Source of the DNA: JAJZQZ01 sp963790415
GTDB taxonomy: Bacteria > Actinomycetota > Thermoleophilia > RBG-16-64-13
Assembly: GCA_963790415.1 (NCBI GenBank)
Contig: CAWBOK010000008.1
Location: forward strand, 1 to 64,000
DNA length: 64,000 nt
Direction of reading: 5' to 3'
Both the position numbers and the translations under genes were made by a program. Positions 1-9,983 of this stretch are shown here, piece by piece (position 1 is the first letter of the stretch; every line of letters begins with the position of its first letter). The notes under the pieces are model-generated. The model was given only the letters and a program-made list of their open reading frames with translations. It did not search any database and had not been told where the DNA came from.

Positions 1-1430
1 AGGTGTTCGACGAGCCTCAGACCCGGGCCAGGCGCGAGCAGGGGGTGCATGGCCGACGTGGCTCCGGTCATCGTGACGGTCTCCAAGGGGGAGGAGCTGG
101 TCACGCCCGGAGTGACCATCACCGAGGAGACCCTCCGGACCCTGGAGGCCCTCGGTCTCATCGATACCCGGCCGAGCTGGGAGATCTGGCTGGGCACACT
201 TCTCTTGGTGATGCTGGAGGCGCTGGTCGTCGTGGGCCTCACCTCGCGCGTCCAACCCGCGCTGCTCACCGACAACTCTGGTCATGCTTGCCCTGACGAG
301 CTTGATCGTCCTGTTCACGTTGCTCGGCTCGGTTGCTGGTCATCGCGCCGCTGTCGCCGTACCTGGTGCCCCTCGCGGCCTTGCCATGCTCACCTCGATC
401 CTCACCAGGCCGCGCACCGCGCTCCTCCTGGTCTCGATGATGGCCATCAACGTCGGGCTGCTCGCGGCTTCGACTTCTCGGTGACAGCGGTGTGCGATCT
501 GACGGCTGTGTTCTCGCTGTATTCGGTGTCCCGCCTTGCCCAGCGCACGGACCTCATGCTCGTGGGGGTGTTCGTGGCGCTCGTCGCCGGCGCCGCCGTG
601 TTCGCAGCGGAGCTCCTCGGCGAGGTTCCCGTCGGCGCGGCGTTCCAGGCCAGCCTCTGGGGCATCGGCAACGGCGTCCTGAGCCTGGTGCTGACCGTCA
701 CCCTCCTGCATGGTCTACGAGACGGTGTTCAACCTCACCACGCCGCTCCGGCTGCTCGAGTTGAGCCATCCCTCTCAGCCACTTCTGCGCCGGCTGATGC
801 AGGTGGCCCCTGGCACCCTACAACCACAGCGTCTTGATGGGCAACTTGGCAGAGGCGGCGGCGGAGGCGATCGACGCCGACCCCCTCCTCGCCGGCGTGG
901 GGGCCTACTACCATGACATCGGCAAGATCGTGCGGCCCGAGTACTTCGTCGAGAACCAGCTGCACATGACCGAACCCGCACGACAAGATGACTCCCAGCC
1001 TCGAAGCTCGCAATCACCGCTCACGTCAGCGACGGCGAGGTCCTCGCCCGGGCGTACGGGCTGCCGCGGCCGATCATCGACATCATCCGCCAACATCACG
1101 GCACCTCCCTGGTCGCGTGGTTCTACGACAAGGCTCAGGAAGCGTCCCCGGGGGTGGTTCGCGAGGAGACCTACCGCTACGAGGGCCAGAAGCCCACCTC
1201 GCCCGAATCGGCCATCATCATGCTCGCCGACAGCGTGGAGGCGGCTGCCAAGGCCATGGAGAACCCCACGGTCAAGAAGATGCAGGACCTCATCCGCGCC
1301 ATCTTCAGGCAGAAGATGGACGACGGCCAGCTGGACGACGCACAGCTGACCCTGGGAGACATGCACAAGATCCGTGACGTCTTCGAGAACGGCCTGCGCG
1401 GGCTCGCCGGCCATCGGATCGCGTATCCGC
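1..1430 (+). CDS. pgpH: PgpH/YqfF-type 7TM-HD phosphohydrolase (5' partial, frameshifted)
   Basis: This is the 3' part of a membrane HD phosphohydrolase of the PgpH family, which degrades cyclic di-AMP at the cytoplasmic face. The end of the extracellular 7TMR-HDED domain lies near bases 1-165, hydrophobic segments follow to about 700, and the HD domain carries YYHDIGK at 906-926 followed by RPEYFVENQ. Family C-terminal landmarks are present: IIMLADSVEA near 1214-1243 and a terminal HRIAYP ending near 1429. The frame changes at least four times (near 285, 480, 705 and 835-990), but the family sequence resumes each time, so sequencing indels are more likely than decay. The stop codon cannot be fixed. 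The gene stands ahead of ybeY, as in many Gram-positive genomes. Confidence 0.85.
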
Positions 1431-1680
1431 GGAGGCGGTCACCGTGGTCTCGCGTCGGAACCAGCGCACCGCCGTGCAGCGGCTGCGGGGGCGACGGGTG
1501 CCCCGACCGCAACGGCGGCCTGCGCGCAGCCTCGGTTGCGGAGCATCCCCGGGGCGTCTCCGGAGGCGCGGCGATGGGCGGCCCCGCTCGAATGGAGCGG
1601 TCGACGCCGACCGCGGCGGCCGCGATGGCCACGGCTCCTGCGGTGGCCACGAGGACGGCCCGTACCCGCCGACGACGCCG
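1431..1680. other. Unresolved stretch between pgpH and ybeY
   Basis: These 250 bases are open in several frames but give only Arg/Pro/Gly-rich translations with no family resemblance that I can see. They may hold the true pgpH end plus spacer, blurred by the same indels that affect both neighbours. Confidence 0.4.
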
Positions 1681-2184
1681 GTGGAGGTGAGCAACAAGAC
1701 CGCGGTCCCGGAGGCGAGGGCGGTCGCCAGGCCGGGGCCGCCCTCGGCCATGAGGGGGCCTCGGGGTCGTCGTGGTGACATTCCTGGGTGAGAACCCCGT
1801 GGCCGAGCTGAACCGGCGCTTTCGCGGGCAGACGGGCCTACCGACGTGCTCTCCTCTCCCTGGAGGCGCCGACGACGATGGATGGCCCGAGCCGGAGGGG
1901 CAGGCGGCCGGGCCGCACCTGGGGGATGTCATCGTATGCCCCCAGGTCGCGCGGCAGAACGCCGCGGACGACGGCATCGCCCTCGACGTTGAGCTGCGGC
2001 ACTTGCTCGTCCACGGGGTGCTGCACCTGCTCGGGTGGGACCACGAGACCGACCACGGGGAGATGCGTGCCCGAGAGGACGAGGGTCCCTGCGTGGCCTG
2101 GGGGCTCACCCCGGGGCCATCGTGGTGCCTGCCGTCCCCTCCCCGGCTGACCATGGGCCTCAGGCGCAGGCACCGCACGGGTGA
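1681..2184 (+). CDS. ybeY: Endoribonuclease YbeY (frameshifted)
   Basis: YbeY is a zinc-dependent endoribonuclease used in 16S rRNA 3'-end maturation and ribosome quality control. The GTG at 1681 gives VEVSNKT, the usual YbeY start. VTFLGENPVAELN follows from about 1775, and the zinc site HGVLHLLGWDHE lies near 2011-2046. At least two frame changes occur (near 1740-1775 and 1845-1860), and one more is needed after about 2085 to reach the end. In the final frame the TGA at 2182-2184 overlaps the GTG of the next gene by four bases, which suggests translational coupling. Identity is secure; exact internal boundaries are not. Confidence 0.82.
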
Positions 2185-2903
2185 ACGCGGGACGAGAGCG
2201 GTCCAGCCTCCTCGAGAGCTTCAGCTATGCTTTCCAGGGCATGGTGTACGTCCTGCGGTACCAGCGGAACATGCAGATCCACTTCGGTCTGGCCGTGCTC
2301 GTGCTCGTCGCGAGCCTCTTCTTCGGCCTCAGCCGGTTGGAGCTCGTAGCGGTCTTCTTCGCCATATCTCTCGTACTGGTGGCGGAGATGCTGAACACGG
2401 CGCTCGAGAACGCGATCGACCTCACGACCAGCTCCTACGACCCCAAGGCCAAGATCGCAAAGGACGTCGCGGCGGGGGCCGTCCTGGTGGCGGCCATCAA
2501 CTCCCTGGTCGTGGCCTACTTCGTGTTCGCCAACAAGGCGGCATCGGTCTCGGTGAACGTGCTTTCCAAGGTCCGCAACTCCCCCGAGCACCTCACCTTC
2601 ATCGCGCTGCTCCTGGTCGTGCTGCTGGTCATAGCACTGAAGGCACGGAAGGGGACGCTCCGGCACCTCTCGGGGGGGTTGCCCTCCGGGCATGCCGCGG
2701 TGGCCTTCGCCGGCTGGACCGCCGTCACCTTCATCGCTGCGGGCACCCGCTACGGCTTTCTCATCAGCGCGCTGACCTTCTTCATGGCCGTGCTCACCGC
2801 CCAGAGCCGGGTCGAAGCCCACATCCACAGCACGGCCGAGGTGGCGTTTGGAGCCATCCTGGGGATACTGGTGGCGACTATCGTGTTCCAGCTGTGGTAC
2901 TAG
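2181..2903 (+). CDS. dgkA: Diacylglycerol kinase-type lipid kinase fused to a PAP2-like domain
   Basis: A 240-aa membrane protein. Residues about 10-125 are a prokaryotic DgkA/undecaprenol kinase domain with the signature EMLNTALENAID at residues 69-80 and three membrane helices. Residues about 135-240 resemble a PAP2 phosphatase, with KARKG near 155, PSGH near 167 and SRVEAHIH near 210. In the last PAP2 motif a Glu replaces the usual Asp (HSTAEV). Kinase and phosphatase on one chain suggest control of a lipid-phosphate or undecaprenyl-phosphate pool in envelope synthesis (inference). The GTG start overlaps the ybeY stop (GTGA), and this frame is intact, unlike its neighbours. Confidence 0.85.
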   Translation: MNAGRERSSLLESFSYAFQGMVYVLRYQRNMQIHFGLAVLVLVASLFFGLSRLELVAVFFAISLVLVAEMLNTALENAIDLTTSSYDPKAKIAKDVAAGAVLVAAINSLVVAYFVFANKAASVSVNVLSKVRNSPEHLTFIALLLVVLLVIALKARKGTLRHLSGGLPSGHAAVAFAGWTAVTFIAAGTRYGFLISALTFFMAVLTAQSRVEAHIHSTAEVAFGAILGILVATIVFQLWY

Positions 2904-2904
2904 C

Positions 2905-3413
2905 GTGAGCGGGGGAGGGGCCCGTGAAGGAGACGAGGCGGCGGGCCTCATGATCACCCGTGTGGCTCGTCCCTCGCCGAGCTTCAGGAGGAGTTGGCAC
3001 AGGTCGACGCCGCGGTGTTCGGGGCCCTGGGCCTGCGAACGGCGGATGTCGAGTCTCATGGCGTGGGCAGGGGCCGTGTTCATGGCGCGTCGGCAGGGGC
3101 TCTGGTGGGCTCCTGCCAGCTCCTGCGCACGTGGGACGACCCGGAGGCCGCCTGGGTGGTCGGTCTGGCGGTCGTGCCCGGCTCCCAGCGACAGGGCATA
3201 GGCCGCCGGGATCCTTACCCGCGTGGCAGCCGACGGTCGCAGACCGGCATCCGTCGTCTCCTGCTGACGGTGGATCCCGCCAACGAGCCTGCGATGAACC
3301 TCTACCTCAGCTTTGGCTTCATGGAGTACGAGCGGGTGCCGGACTTCTACGGCCGGGGGAAGCACCGCTCGCTGCTGCGGCGTGAGCTACCCTCCGATGG
3401 GACGACGCCGTGA
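2905..3413 (+). CDS. GNAT N-acetyltransferase, RimI-like (frameshifted)
   Basis: The body from about 2961 reads as a GNAT domain. WVVGLAV and the acetyl-CoA loop Q-R-Q-G-I-G lie near 3150-3205, and the RimI-like end NEPAMNLYLSFGF near 3280-3320. The Q-x-x-G-x-G loop is followed by a local frame disturbance (3205-3240), after which the family sequence returns. The GTG at 2905 just after the dgkA stop is the likeliest start, but it needs a frame change near 2960; no other start is better. The position between dgkA and era is usually held by cytidine deaminase, so this is an unusual occupant. The substrate is unknown; protein N-terminal acetylation is one option. Confidence 0.7.
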
Positions 3414-4299
3414 GCGACTCGTTCCGCTCGGCTTCGTAGCGCTGGTCGGCCGCCCGAACGTAGGCAAGTCCACCCTCGCCAACGCCCTGGTGGGTCGCAA
3501 GATCAGCATCGTCTCGGAGAAGCCGCAGACCACCCGGCACCGCATCACGGCCGTCGTCGACGGCGACGGCTACCAGATGGTGCTGCTGGACATCCCCGGT
3601 TTCCAGAAGCCTCGCGACGCACTGACCGGTCGGATGCAGGACCTGGTCCGGGCCACGCTGGCCGAGGTCGACGTGGTGCTCTTCCTCCTGGCCGGCGACC
3701 AGAGCATCGGGCGGGGGACGCCTTCATCGCTGGTGCGCTCGGGGACGGTCGAGTACTCCCGTGGTCGTGGCGGTGAACAAGGCCGATCTGCTTTCCCCGG
3801 ACCGAGCCCAGGAGCAGGGCACGGTCGCCCAGCGCTTGGTCGCCGTCGACCAGGTCCACGTCGTCAGCGCGCTCACCGGCGAGGGGCTCACCGCCCTGGT
3901 CGAGCAGCTGGCCTCTCTCCTGCCCGAGGGGCCCCGATACTTCCCGGAGGGGATGCTCACCGACCAGCCGGAGGAGGTGCTGGTGGCCGAGTTCGTCCGG
4001 GAGCAGGTGCTGGCTGTGACCGAAGAGGAAGTACCGCACGCCATAGCGGTGGAGGTGCTGGATATGGAGCCTCGTCCCGCCCAGGACCTGCTCTATATCA
4101 GGGCGGCGATATACGTGGAGCGGGACTCCCAGCGCCCCATCATCCTGGGTGAGGGGGGATGCGGCTCAAGCAGATCGGGACGGAAGCCCGTCGCGAGGTG
4201 GAGTGGCTCGTAGGGTCGAGGGTGTTCCTCGATCTCGTGGTCAAGGTCCGCAAGCACTGGCGGGCCGACCCGCGGATGCTGGATCGGCTGGGCCTCTAG
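3411..4299 (+). CDS. era: GTPase Era (frameshifted)
   Basis: Era is a GTPase that binds the 3' end of 16S rRNA during 30S assembly. GRPNVGKS (G1), TTRHR (G2 region), DIPG (G3) and NKAD (G4) are all visible, followed by the KH-domain region ending in the family-typical DPRMLDRLGL at 4297. The GTG at 3411 gives V-S-D-S-F-R-S, the normal Era start, but it reads into the G1 region only if one G is restored to the run at 3430-3431. Similar one-base losses occur in G runs near 3713-3718 and 4153-4158, and a further change near 3755. This gene is the clearest evidence that frame changes here are homopolymer base-call errors. Confidence 0.9.
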
Positions 4300-4401
4300 G
4301 TGGCGCTGGGTGGAGGGCTCGCCGGGGAAGCCGAAGGGCTTGAAGCCGGGTGCATCATGTTGGGGGCCAGGAAGTGACTGGACAGCGCCGAGGAGGCGGC
4401 C
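4300..4401 (+). other. era-deoC spacer with a possible 25-codon ORF
   Basis: A GTG directly after the era stop opens a 25-codon frame ending TGA at 4375-4377, with a Gly/Glu-rich product of no recognisable family. It may be noise. A GGAGG-like stretch near 4390 serves deoC. Confidence 0.25.
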
Positions 4402-5112
4402 TTGAGAGTAGAAGAACTCGCCAAGACCATCGACAGCACGATGCTCGAGCCGACCGCGACCCAGATCGACGTGGAGCATCTGTGCCGCGACGCCGCGGAG
4501 AACCACTTCGCCTCGGTCTGCGTGTTCCCCTACCACGTGCCTATGGCCAAGAAGCAGTTGCGCGGCTATGACGTGAAGGTAGGTACCGTGGTCTCGTTCC
4601 CGTACGGGGCCGATACGCAGCGCGCCAAGATACAGTCGGCCGAGAACGCAGTGGCGTGGGCGCCGACGAGCTGGACGTCGTCATGAACATCCCAGCGATG
4701 CTCTCCGGCGACTTCAGGTATGTGCGGGACGAGCTCTCCAGTTTGGTGCGCGCCGTGCGCATGAAGAGCGTCAATGCCGGGCGCGGACTGGTGCTGGTCA
4801 AGGTGATCGTCGAGGCGTGCTACTTCGACGACAAGATGAAGCGGCTCGTGTGCAAGATCATCGAGGACTCGGGGGCGGACTTCATCAAGACGTCAACGGG
4901 CAAAGCGCCCGGTGGAGCGACGGCGAAGGACGTGGAGCTCTTCCGTGACCTGCTTTCGGAGAACGTGGGGGTCAAGGCGGCGGGCGGCATACGGACGGCC
5001 GACGACGCCGAGGTCATGATCAACGCCGGGGCGGCCCGCATAGGCACCTCGCACGCCGTGGAGATCGTGCAGAGGCCTTCTCGACCGACCGGGACGTCTG
5101 ATCGCCCGGCGG
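4402..5112 (+). CDS. deoC: Deoxyribose-phosphate aldolase (frameshifted)
   Basis: DeoC splits 2-deoxyribose-5-phosphate into acetaldehyde and glyceraldehyde-3-phosphate in nucleoside salvage. The TTG at 4402 gives LRVEELAKTIDSTML. The Schiff-base lysine region KVIVEACYF lies near 4801-4827, and the second active-site lysine in FIKTSTG near 4881-4901. The C-terminal barrel strands KAAGGIRT and GAARIGTSH follow. One frame change near 4650 joins the two halves. The stop is not clear: after AVEIV at about 5070 the sequence no longer looks like DeoC, and recO begins within the next 70 bases. Confidence 0.85.
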
Positions 5113-5140
5113 CCGGGCCCGTCGGGGTCTGTGGGGGCTC

Positions 5141-5890
5141 ATGCGCGTCGCGATCGTTCAAGACACAGGCCCTTGTGATCGGCACCATGCGGCTGCGTGA
5201 AGCCGACCGCATCGTGACCCTCTACCACGAGACCGAGGCCGGCTCTCCGCGGTAGCCAAGGGTGTGCGCCGCACGACCCCCGGGTGGGCGGCCGCCTGGA
5301 GCCGTTCAGCCTCGCGCACGTGGTGCTCCACCAGGGGCGGGAAGCCTCTACACGGTCACCCAGGTGGAGACCATCCGCACGTTCCAATCGGTGCGCGAGG
5401 GCCTGTTCCGGTTGGAGGAAGGGGCGCACCTGCTCGAGGCCGTCCGCCGACTCTTCCCCGAGGAGGAAGGGCACCCGGGGGCGTTCAACCTGCTGGTGCG
5501 TGGGGTGGCTCAACTCGCGGCGGCGCCGGACCGGGCCGCAGCCTGCGCAGTGGTTCTGGCCACCAGGGTGAAGCTGTTGCTGGCCCTCGGGTACCTGCCC
5601 GAGCTCGACACGTGCGTGCAGTGCGGAGGCGACGAGTACCTGTGCGGCTTCCATCCCGCGGAGGGCGGCGTCCTCTGCGCGCGACTGCTTCGCGGGGGAC
5701 TCCACGACTGCTTTTCGCTCAGCCCGGAGGGACTGGACGCACTGCGGACCCTCGTCGACCGCCCGTTGGCAGAGGTGGCCGGGATGGGCGTGGAAGGCCC
5801 GGCCTGGAGCGAGGTCGAACGGGCCGTCGGCCAGACGCCGCCTACCACGGCCATGAGGGCGGCGCTCGGTCTCAACGACCCGGCCGCTCG
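5141..5890 (+). CDS. recO: DNA repair protein RecO (frameshifted)
   Basis: RecO loads RecA onto SSB-coated DNA in the RecF pathway. An OB-fold start (FKTQALVIGT, then READRIVTLY) lies near 5155-5230, VAKGVRRTT near 5250-5280, and the family core GRLEPFSLAHVVLHQGR near 5290-5340. A Cys-rich zinc site (CVQCGG at about 5614-5632, with further Cys downstream) is typical of Gram-positive RecO. The frame shifts near 5250, 5285, 5340 and probably again near 5830, so both ends are approximate. ATG 5141 is the nearest candidate start but is one frame off the OB fold. Confidence 0.85.
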
Positions 5891-5896
5891 TGCCGA

Positions 5897-5902
5897 TACA
5901 AT
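5897..5902 (+). promoter_or_regulatory. Possible -10 element upstream of the metalloprotease gene
   Basis: TACAAT stands about 90 bases ahead of the ATG at 5991. No good -35 hexamer is visible, so this is a weak call. Confidence 0.3.
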
Positions 5903-5990
5903 GTTGATGGACGCACGGCCGGCCGCGACCTGCGGACCGGCGTTTCGTTGGAGGATGCGGTGACATCCGTGGTCGAGTGAGGAGGCCGTC

Positions 5991-8252
5991 ATGTCGACCG
6001 CGCTGAATCGCGTCGTTCTGGCCGTCGCGTGCCTGTGTGTCCGGGCTCTCCCGGGGGTCGCGGGCGCCCGTCGACGCGACCGCCCACGCTGCGGTTGGCC
6101 GCCGGCATACGTGCTCCTGTGTCGGCGCGGCTACGACCTTGGGGGCGCAGATCTCCGACCGTGGCCAAGCGGTACGGCTCGACGCTGCGGAGATGACCGC
6201 GCGCTTCAGGTCGGATCAAGCACCTGGGCGTCGACCCTCAGGGTCGTCTGTTCTACGCCGATGCGACTCTTCCCCCTGGGTCGGCGGGCAGTCGCGGTCT
6301 CCGGCGCCGCCGGGCATCGGTTGCCCTCGCGCCCTCAACGACACCTTCCTCCTCCACAGCCGTCCGGGCGCCAAACGCGTCATCTACCTGGACTTCGACG
6401 GCCACGTGCTCTCCGGCACCGCCTGGAACGACTTCGGCACAACGGCGGCCGCGACATCATCTGCCCCCCGTGGGACATCGAGGGGCAGCCGTCCGTGTTC
6501 ACCGACACGGAGCGTACGCGCATCCAGCAGGTCTGGCAGCGGGTGGCCGAGGACTACGCTCCCTTCGACGTGGACGTGACCACCGAGTACCCGGGCGAGG
6601 CCGCCATCACCCGGTCGAGCTCGGCCGACGAGTACTACGGCATGCGGGTCCTTATCAGCCCCATCAGCAGCTACATCGGCACCTACGGCGGCATCGCCTA
6701 CGTGGGCGTGTTCGACTTGGTGGGCGACTACTACAAGCCGGCGCTGGTCTTTCCCGAGAATCTCGCCAACGGCGAGAAGTACATCGGGGAGGCCGCCTCG
6801 CACGAGAACGGCCACACGCTTGGTCTCTACCATGACGGCTGACCGACGGCGCGGAGTACTACGCAGGGCCATGGCACCGGGGAGACGGGGTGGGCCCCGA
6901 TCATGGGGAACAGCTACTACCAGAACCTGACCCAGTGGAGCAAGGGCGAGTACACGGGAGCGAACAACCAAGAGGACGATCTGGCCATCATCGTGAGCCA
7001 CGGCATCGCCTATCGGCTGGACGACCACGGCAACTCGCCGGCGACGGCCACGGCGCTCCCGGCTGGTCCCGCTCCCAGCATCACGGGAGTGATCGGCACG
7101 ACGGGCGACGCCGACGTGTTCTCCCTCAACGCGGGAGCGGGTCCGCTGACCCTCTCGGCGTCGCCTGCCGTGTTGGGCGCGAACCTGGACATCCTGCTCG
7201 AGTTGCGCAACGCTGCCGGCGCGCTGCTGGCCTCGGGCAACCCCGCGGACCTGCTGGCCGCCACGATCAGCACCACCGTGCCAGGAGGCACCTACTACGT
7301 GACGGTCAAGGGAACGGGTAAGGGTGACCCGTCCACCGGGTACACCACCTATGGGGATCTGGGCGCGTACACACTCAGCGCGACGCTGGTCGGGACCGTG
7401 GTCCAGAAACCGCCGGTCGCCGTGGCGGTCGCCACGCCGACATCTGGTCTCGCGCCGTTGGTGGTCACGTTCGACGGCACCGGCTCCAGCGACCCAGACG
7501 GGAACATCGCCGGGTACTCGTGGAGTTTCGGCGACGGTACCACCGGCTCGGGCGCGACGGTTACGCACACGTATAGCGCGGTCGGCAGCTACGCCGCCGC
7601 CCTCACCGTGACAGACAACGACGGGCTCACGGCCGTCGCGACCGTGACCGTGACGGCCACGTCGACGAACCAGCCGCCCACGGCGGTCGCCACGGCCACG
7701 CCGTCCTCGGGCTACGCGCCGCTGTCCGTTGTCCTGGACGGTTCCGGTTCCCGCGATCCCGACGGCTCGATCGCCTCGTACGCGTGGAACTTCGGCGACG
7801 GGACCACCGGTAGCGGAGTGAGAGTCACGCATGCCTACAGCAAGATCGGCACCTACGCCGCGGTCTTGACTATCACCGACAACAAGGGCGCGAAGGCCAC
7901 AGCGTCGACGCAGATCGTGGTGACCGGGAATCCCGCCAAGGTCTTGCGGGTGACCTCGATAAGCCTCACCTCGACTCGTGTAAGCGGCCGGACCGTCGTG
8001 AAAGCTACGGTGAAGGTGACCGACCTCAACGGGTTGGGCGTGAGCGGCGTCACGGTCAAAGGGACGTGGAGCGGTGTGATAGCGGGGACGACCTCGAGAG
8101 CGACCACCACCGGCGGCACGGTCCTGCTCACCTCGAGCGCGTTCACCAAGACCGGGGTGGTCACCTTCTCGATCACCGGGCTGACCAAGTCGGGCTACAC
8201 CTATGACGCCACCAAGAATCTGGTGACCTCGGCCTCGATCACGATCAAGTAG
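5991..8252 (+). CDS. Secreted zinc metalloprotease with PPC and two PKD domains (frameshifted)
   Basis: A hydrophobic N-terminus after ATG 5991 looks like a signal peptide, although the frame wavers there. From about 6340 the catalytic region reads through KRVIYLDFDGH and then HENGHTLGLYHD near 6799-6834, a metzincin-like HExxHxxGxxH zinc site with catalytic Glu. A bacterial pre-peptidase C-terminal (PPC-like) domain follows (about 7020-7390), then two PKD domains (about 7410-7660 and 7670-7920) with paired SFGDGTTGSG/NFGDGTTGSG motifs, and an Ig-like C-terminal domain. The stop at 6840 and the re-entry near 6880 are best explained by one lost and one gained base. It is probably exported and attached to the surface or released; the substrate is unknown. 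SD: ggaggccgtc before ATG. Confidence 0.8.
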
Positions 8253-8283
8253 GAGCGGCGCCCGCCGGCCACGCGCACGACTT

Positions 8284-8320
8284 CGGGCTCGGGCGCCCCG
8301 CCTTACGGGGTCCGAGCCCG
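8284..8320. terminator. Bidirectional hairpin terminator
   Basis: A perfect 9-bp stem (8284-8292 with 8312-8320) encloses a second 5-bp stem (8296-8300 with 8306-8310) and a 5-base loop. It lies between convergent genes and lacks a long T tract. Confidence 0.7.
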
Positions 8321-8347
8321 ACGCGCATTTCAGACTGCGGCCGAACC

Positions 8348-9817
8348 CTACCGGCGTTCGCCGTAGTTGGGCGCTTCCTTGGTGATGGTCACGTCGTGCG
8401 GGTGGCTCTCGATCAGGCCGGCGCTGGAGATCTTGACGAAACACGAGCGGGACCGCAGCTCGTCGATGGTCGCGCTGCCGGTGTAGCCCATGCCGGCCCG
8501 CAGGCCGCCCACCAACTGGAAGACCATGTCGGTCAAGGGACCCTTGTCGGGCACCATGCCCTCGATGCCCTCGGGAACCAGTTTCTTGCGGCCTTCTTGG
8601 AAGTAGCGGTCTCCGCTGCCCTCGCTCATGGCGGCCACGGACCCCATCGCGCGATAGGCCTTGTAGCTGCGGCCTTCCCAAAGGATGCGCTCCCCCGGAC
8701 TCTCGGTGGTGCCGGCGAAGAGAGAGCCGATCATCACGCTGTTCGCCCCGGCGGCGATGGCCTTGGCCATGTCGCCCGAGTAGCGGATGCCTCCGTCGGC
8801 GATCACCGGGATGTCCGCTTCGTCCGCGACCCGGCTGCACTCGGACACCGCGGTGATGTGCGGCACGCCGCAGCCCGTGACGATGCGGGTGGTGCAGATG
8901 GAGCCGGGCCCGATCCCCACTTTGATGCCGTCGACTCCCCGTTCGATGAGAGCGGTTGCTCCCGTCGCCGTGCCCACGTTGCCGGCGATGAGTTGGACGT
9001 CGGGGTAGTCCTCCCGGATGGATTCGATCGTGTCGAGCACTCCTCGCGAGTGGCCGTGCGCCGTGTCGATGCAGATGACGTCGGCCTGCGCTTCCACCAG
9101 CGCTTCCATGCGGGCGGCGGTGTCCGAGGCAACGCCCACGGCGGCTCCCACCCGCAGCCGACCGAGCTGGTCTTTGCAGGCTTTGGGGAACTCGATCTTC
9201 TTCATGATGTCTTTGATGGTGATGAGTCCCCGTAGCTTGAAGTCGTCGTCCACGACTAGGAGCTTCTCTATCTTGTGGATCTTGAACTGCTCTATCGCCT
9301 GGTCCAGACTGGTGCCCACCGCGACCGTCACGAGGTTCTCGGACGTCATGAGCTCGTATATCGGCCGGGTCAGGTCGTGCTCGAAGCGCGTATCCCGGTT
9401 GGTCACGATGCCCGCCAACTTGCCATCGGGGTGGATGATGGGCACCCCGGATATCTTGTACTCGGCCATGAGGGCCTCGGCGTCGCCATAGGTGGCGGTG
9501 AGGGGCAGCGTGATGGGGTCCACGATCATGCCGGCCTCACTCCGCTTCACCTTGCGCACCATGTCGGCTTGGCGTTCGACCGACTGGTTCTTGTGGATGA
9601 TCGTCAGGCCGCCTTCTCGGGCCAGCGCGATGGCGAGGGCGGTCTCGGACACGGTGTCCATGGCGGCCGAGAGGAGGGGGATGTTGAGGCTTATCGTTCT
9701 GGTGAGTCGCGTGGTCACATCGGTTTCGAGCGGCAGCACCCTCGACTCCGCGGGCAGTAGGAGGACATCGTCGAATGAAAGCCCTTCCGCCGCGAACTTG
9801 CGCTCCCAGTCGATCAC
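8348..9817 (-). CDS. guaB: IMP dehydrogenase
   Basis: The enzyme oxidises IMP to XMP with NAD+, the committed step of GMP synthesis. The 489-aa frame is intact and of normal length. The N-terminal LSFDDVLLLP, two CBS domains (about residues 95-205), the catalytic loop GPGSICTTRIV with Cys near residue 308, and the flap region with the EG-rich segment after residue 395 are all present. The GTG at 9817 is the start that gives MIDWERKFA, matching family N-termini. A TAGAAT -10 stands 28 bases upstream. The gene is monocistronic and convergent with the metalloprotease gene. Confidence 0.97.
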   Translation of the reverse strand: MIDWERKFAAEGLSFDDVLLLPAESRVLPLETDVTTRLTRTISLNIPLLSAAMDTVSETALAIALAREGGLTIIHKNQSVERQADMVRKVKRSEAGMIVDPITLPLTATYGDAEALMAEYKISGVPIIHPDGKLAGIVTNRDTRFEHDLTRPIYELMTSENLVTVAVGTSLDQAIEQFKIHKIEKLLVVDDDFKLRGLITIKDIMKKIEFPKACKDQLGRLRVGAAVGVASDTAARMEALVEAQADVICIDTAHGHSRGVLDTIESIREDYPDVQLIAGNVGTATGATALIERGVDGIKVGIGPGSICTTRIVTGCGVPHITAVSECSRVADEADIPVIADGGIRYSGDMAKAIAAGANSVMIGSLFAGTTESPGERILWEGRSYKAYRAMGSVAAMSEGSGDRYFQEGRKKLVPEGIEGMVPDKGPLTDMVFQLVGGLRAGMGYTGSATIDELRSRSCFVKISSAGLIESHPHDVTITKEAPNYGERR

Positions 9818-9844
9818 GCCGCACCTCCCACGTTCGTTTCGTCG

Positions 9845-9850
9845 ATTCTA
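9845..9850 (-). promoter_or_regulatory. -10 element for guaB
   Basis: TAGAAT on the minus strand, 28 bases before the GTG of guaB. No convincing -35 hexamer is seen. Confidence 0.45.
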
Positions 9851-9945
9851 GCCGAAAGGGGGCGGATGTGCGACGCGATGTCGTACGGCGCGAGGAAGGC
9901 GTCTCGTGCCGCGCCCAGGCCACCCGGCGGCATGCGCGTCGCGTG

Positions 9946-9951
9946 TACAAT
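9946..9951 (+). promoter_or_regulatory. -10 element for the DUF1648 gene
   Basis: TACAAT lies 33 bases ahead of the GTG at 9984, with a GGAAGGA ribosome site at 9972-9978. No good -35 hexamer is seen. Confidence 0.45.
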
Positions 9952-9983
9952 CATGTCGTCTCGTTCCGATGGGAAGGAGCCTC

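Noticed and set aside
6840..6842. TGA in the metalloprotease as a second selenocysteine candidate
   Set aside because: The family sequence is recovered by shifting frame across 6840-6880 (loss of one base, gain of another), so this TGA is an indel artefact.
6384..8840. 818-residue open frame on the minus strand
   Set aside because: It lies antisense to the metalloprotease and runs into guaB; the product is Arg/Gly/His-rich with no family features. It is a shadow of GC-rich codon use.
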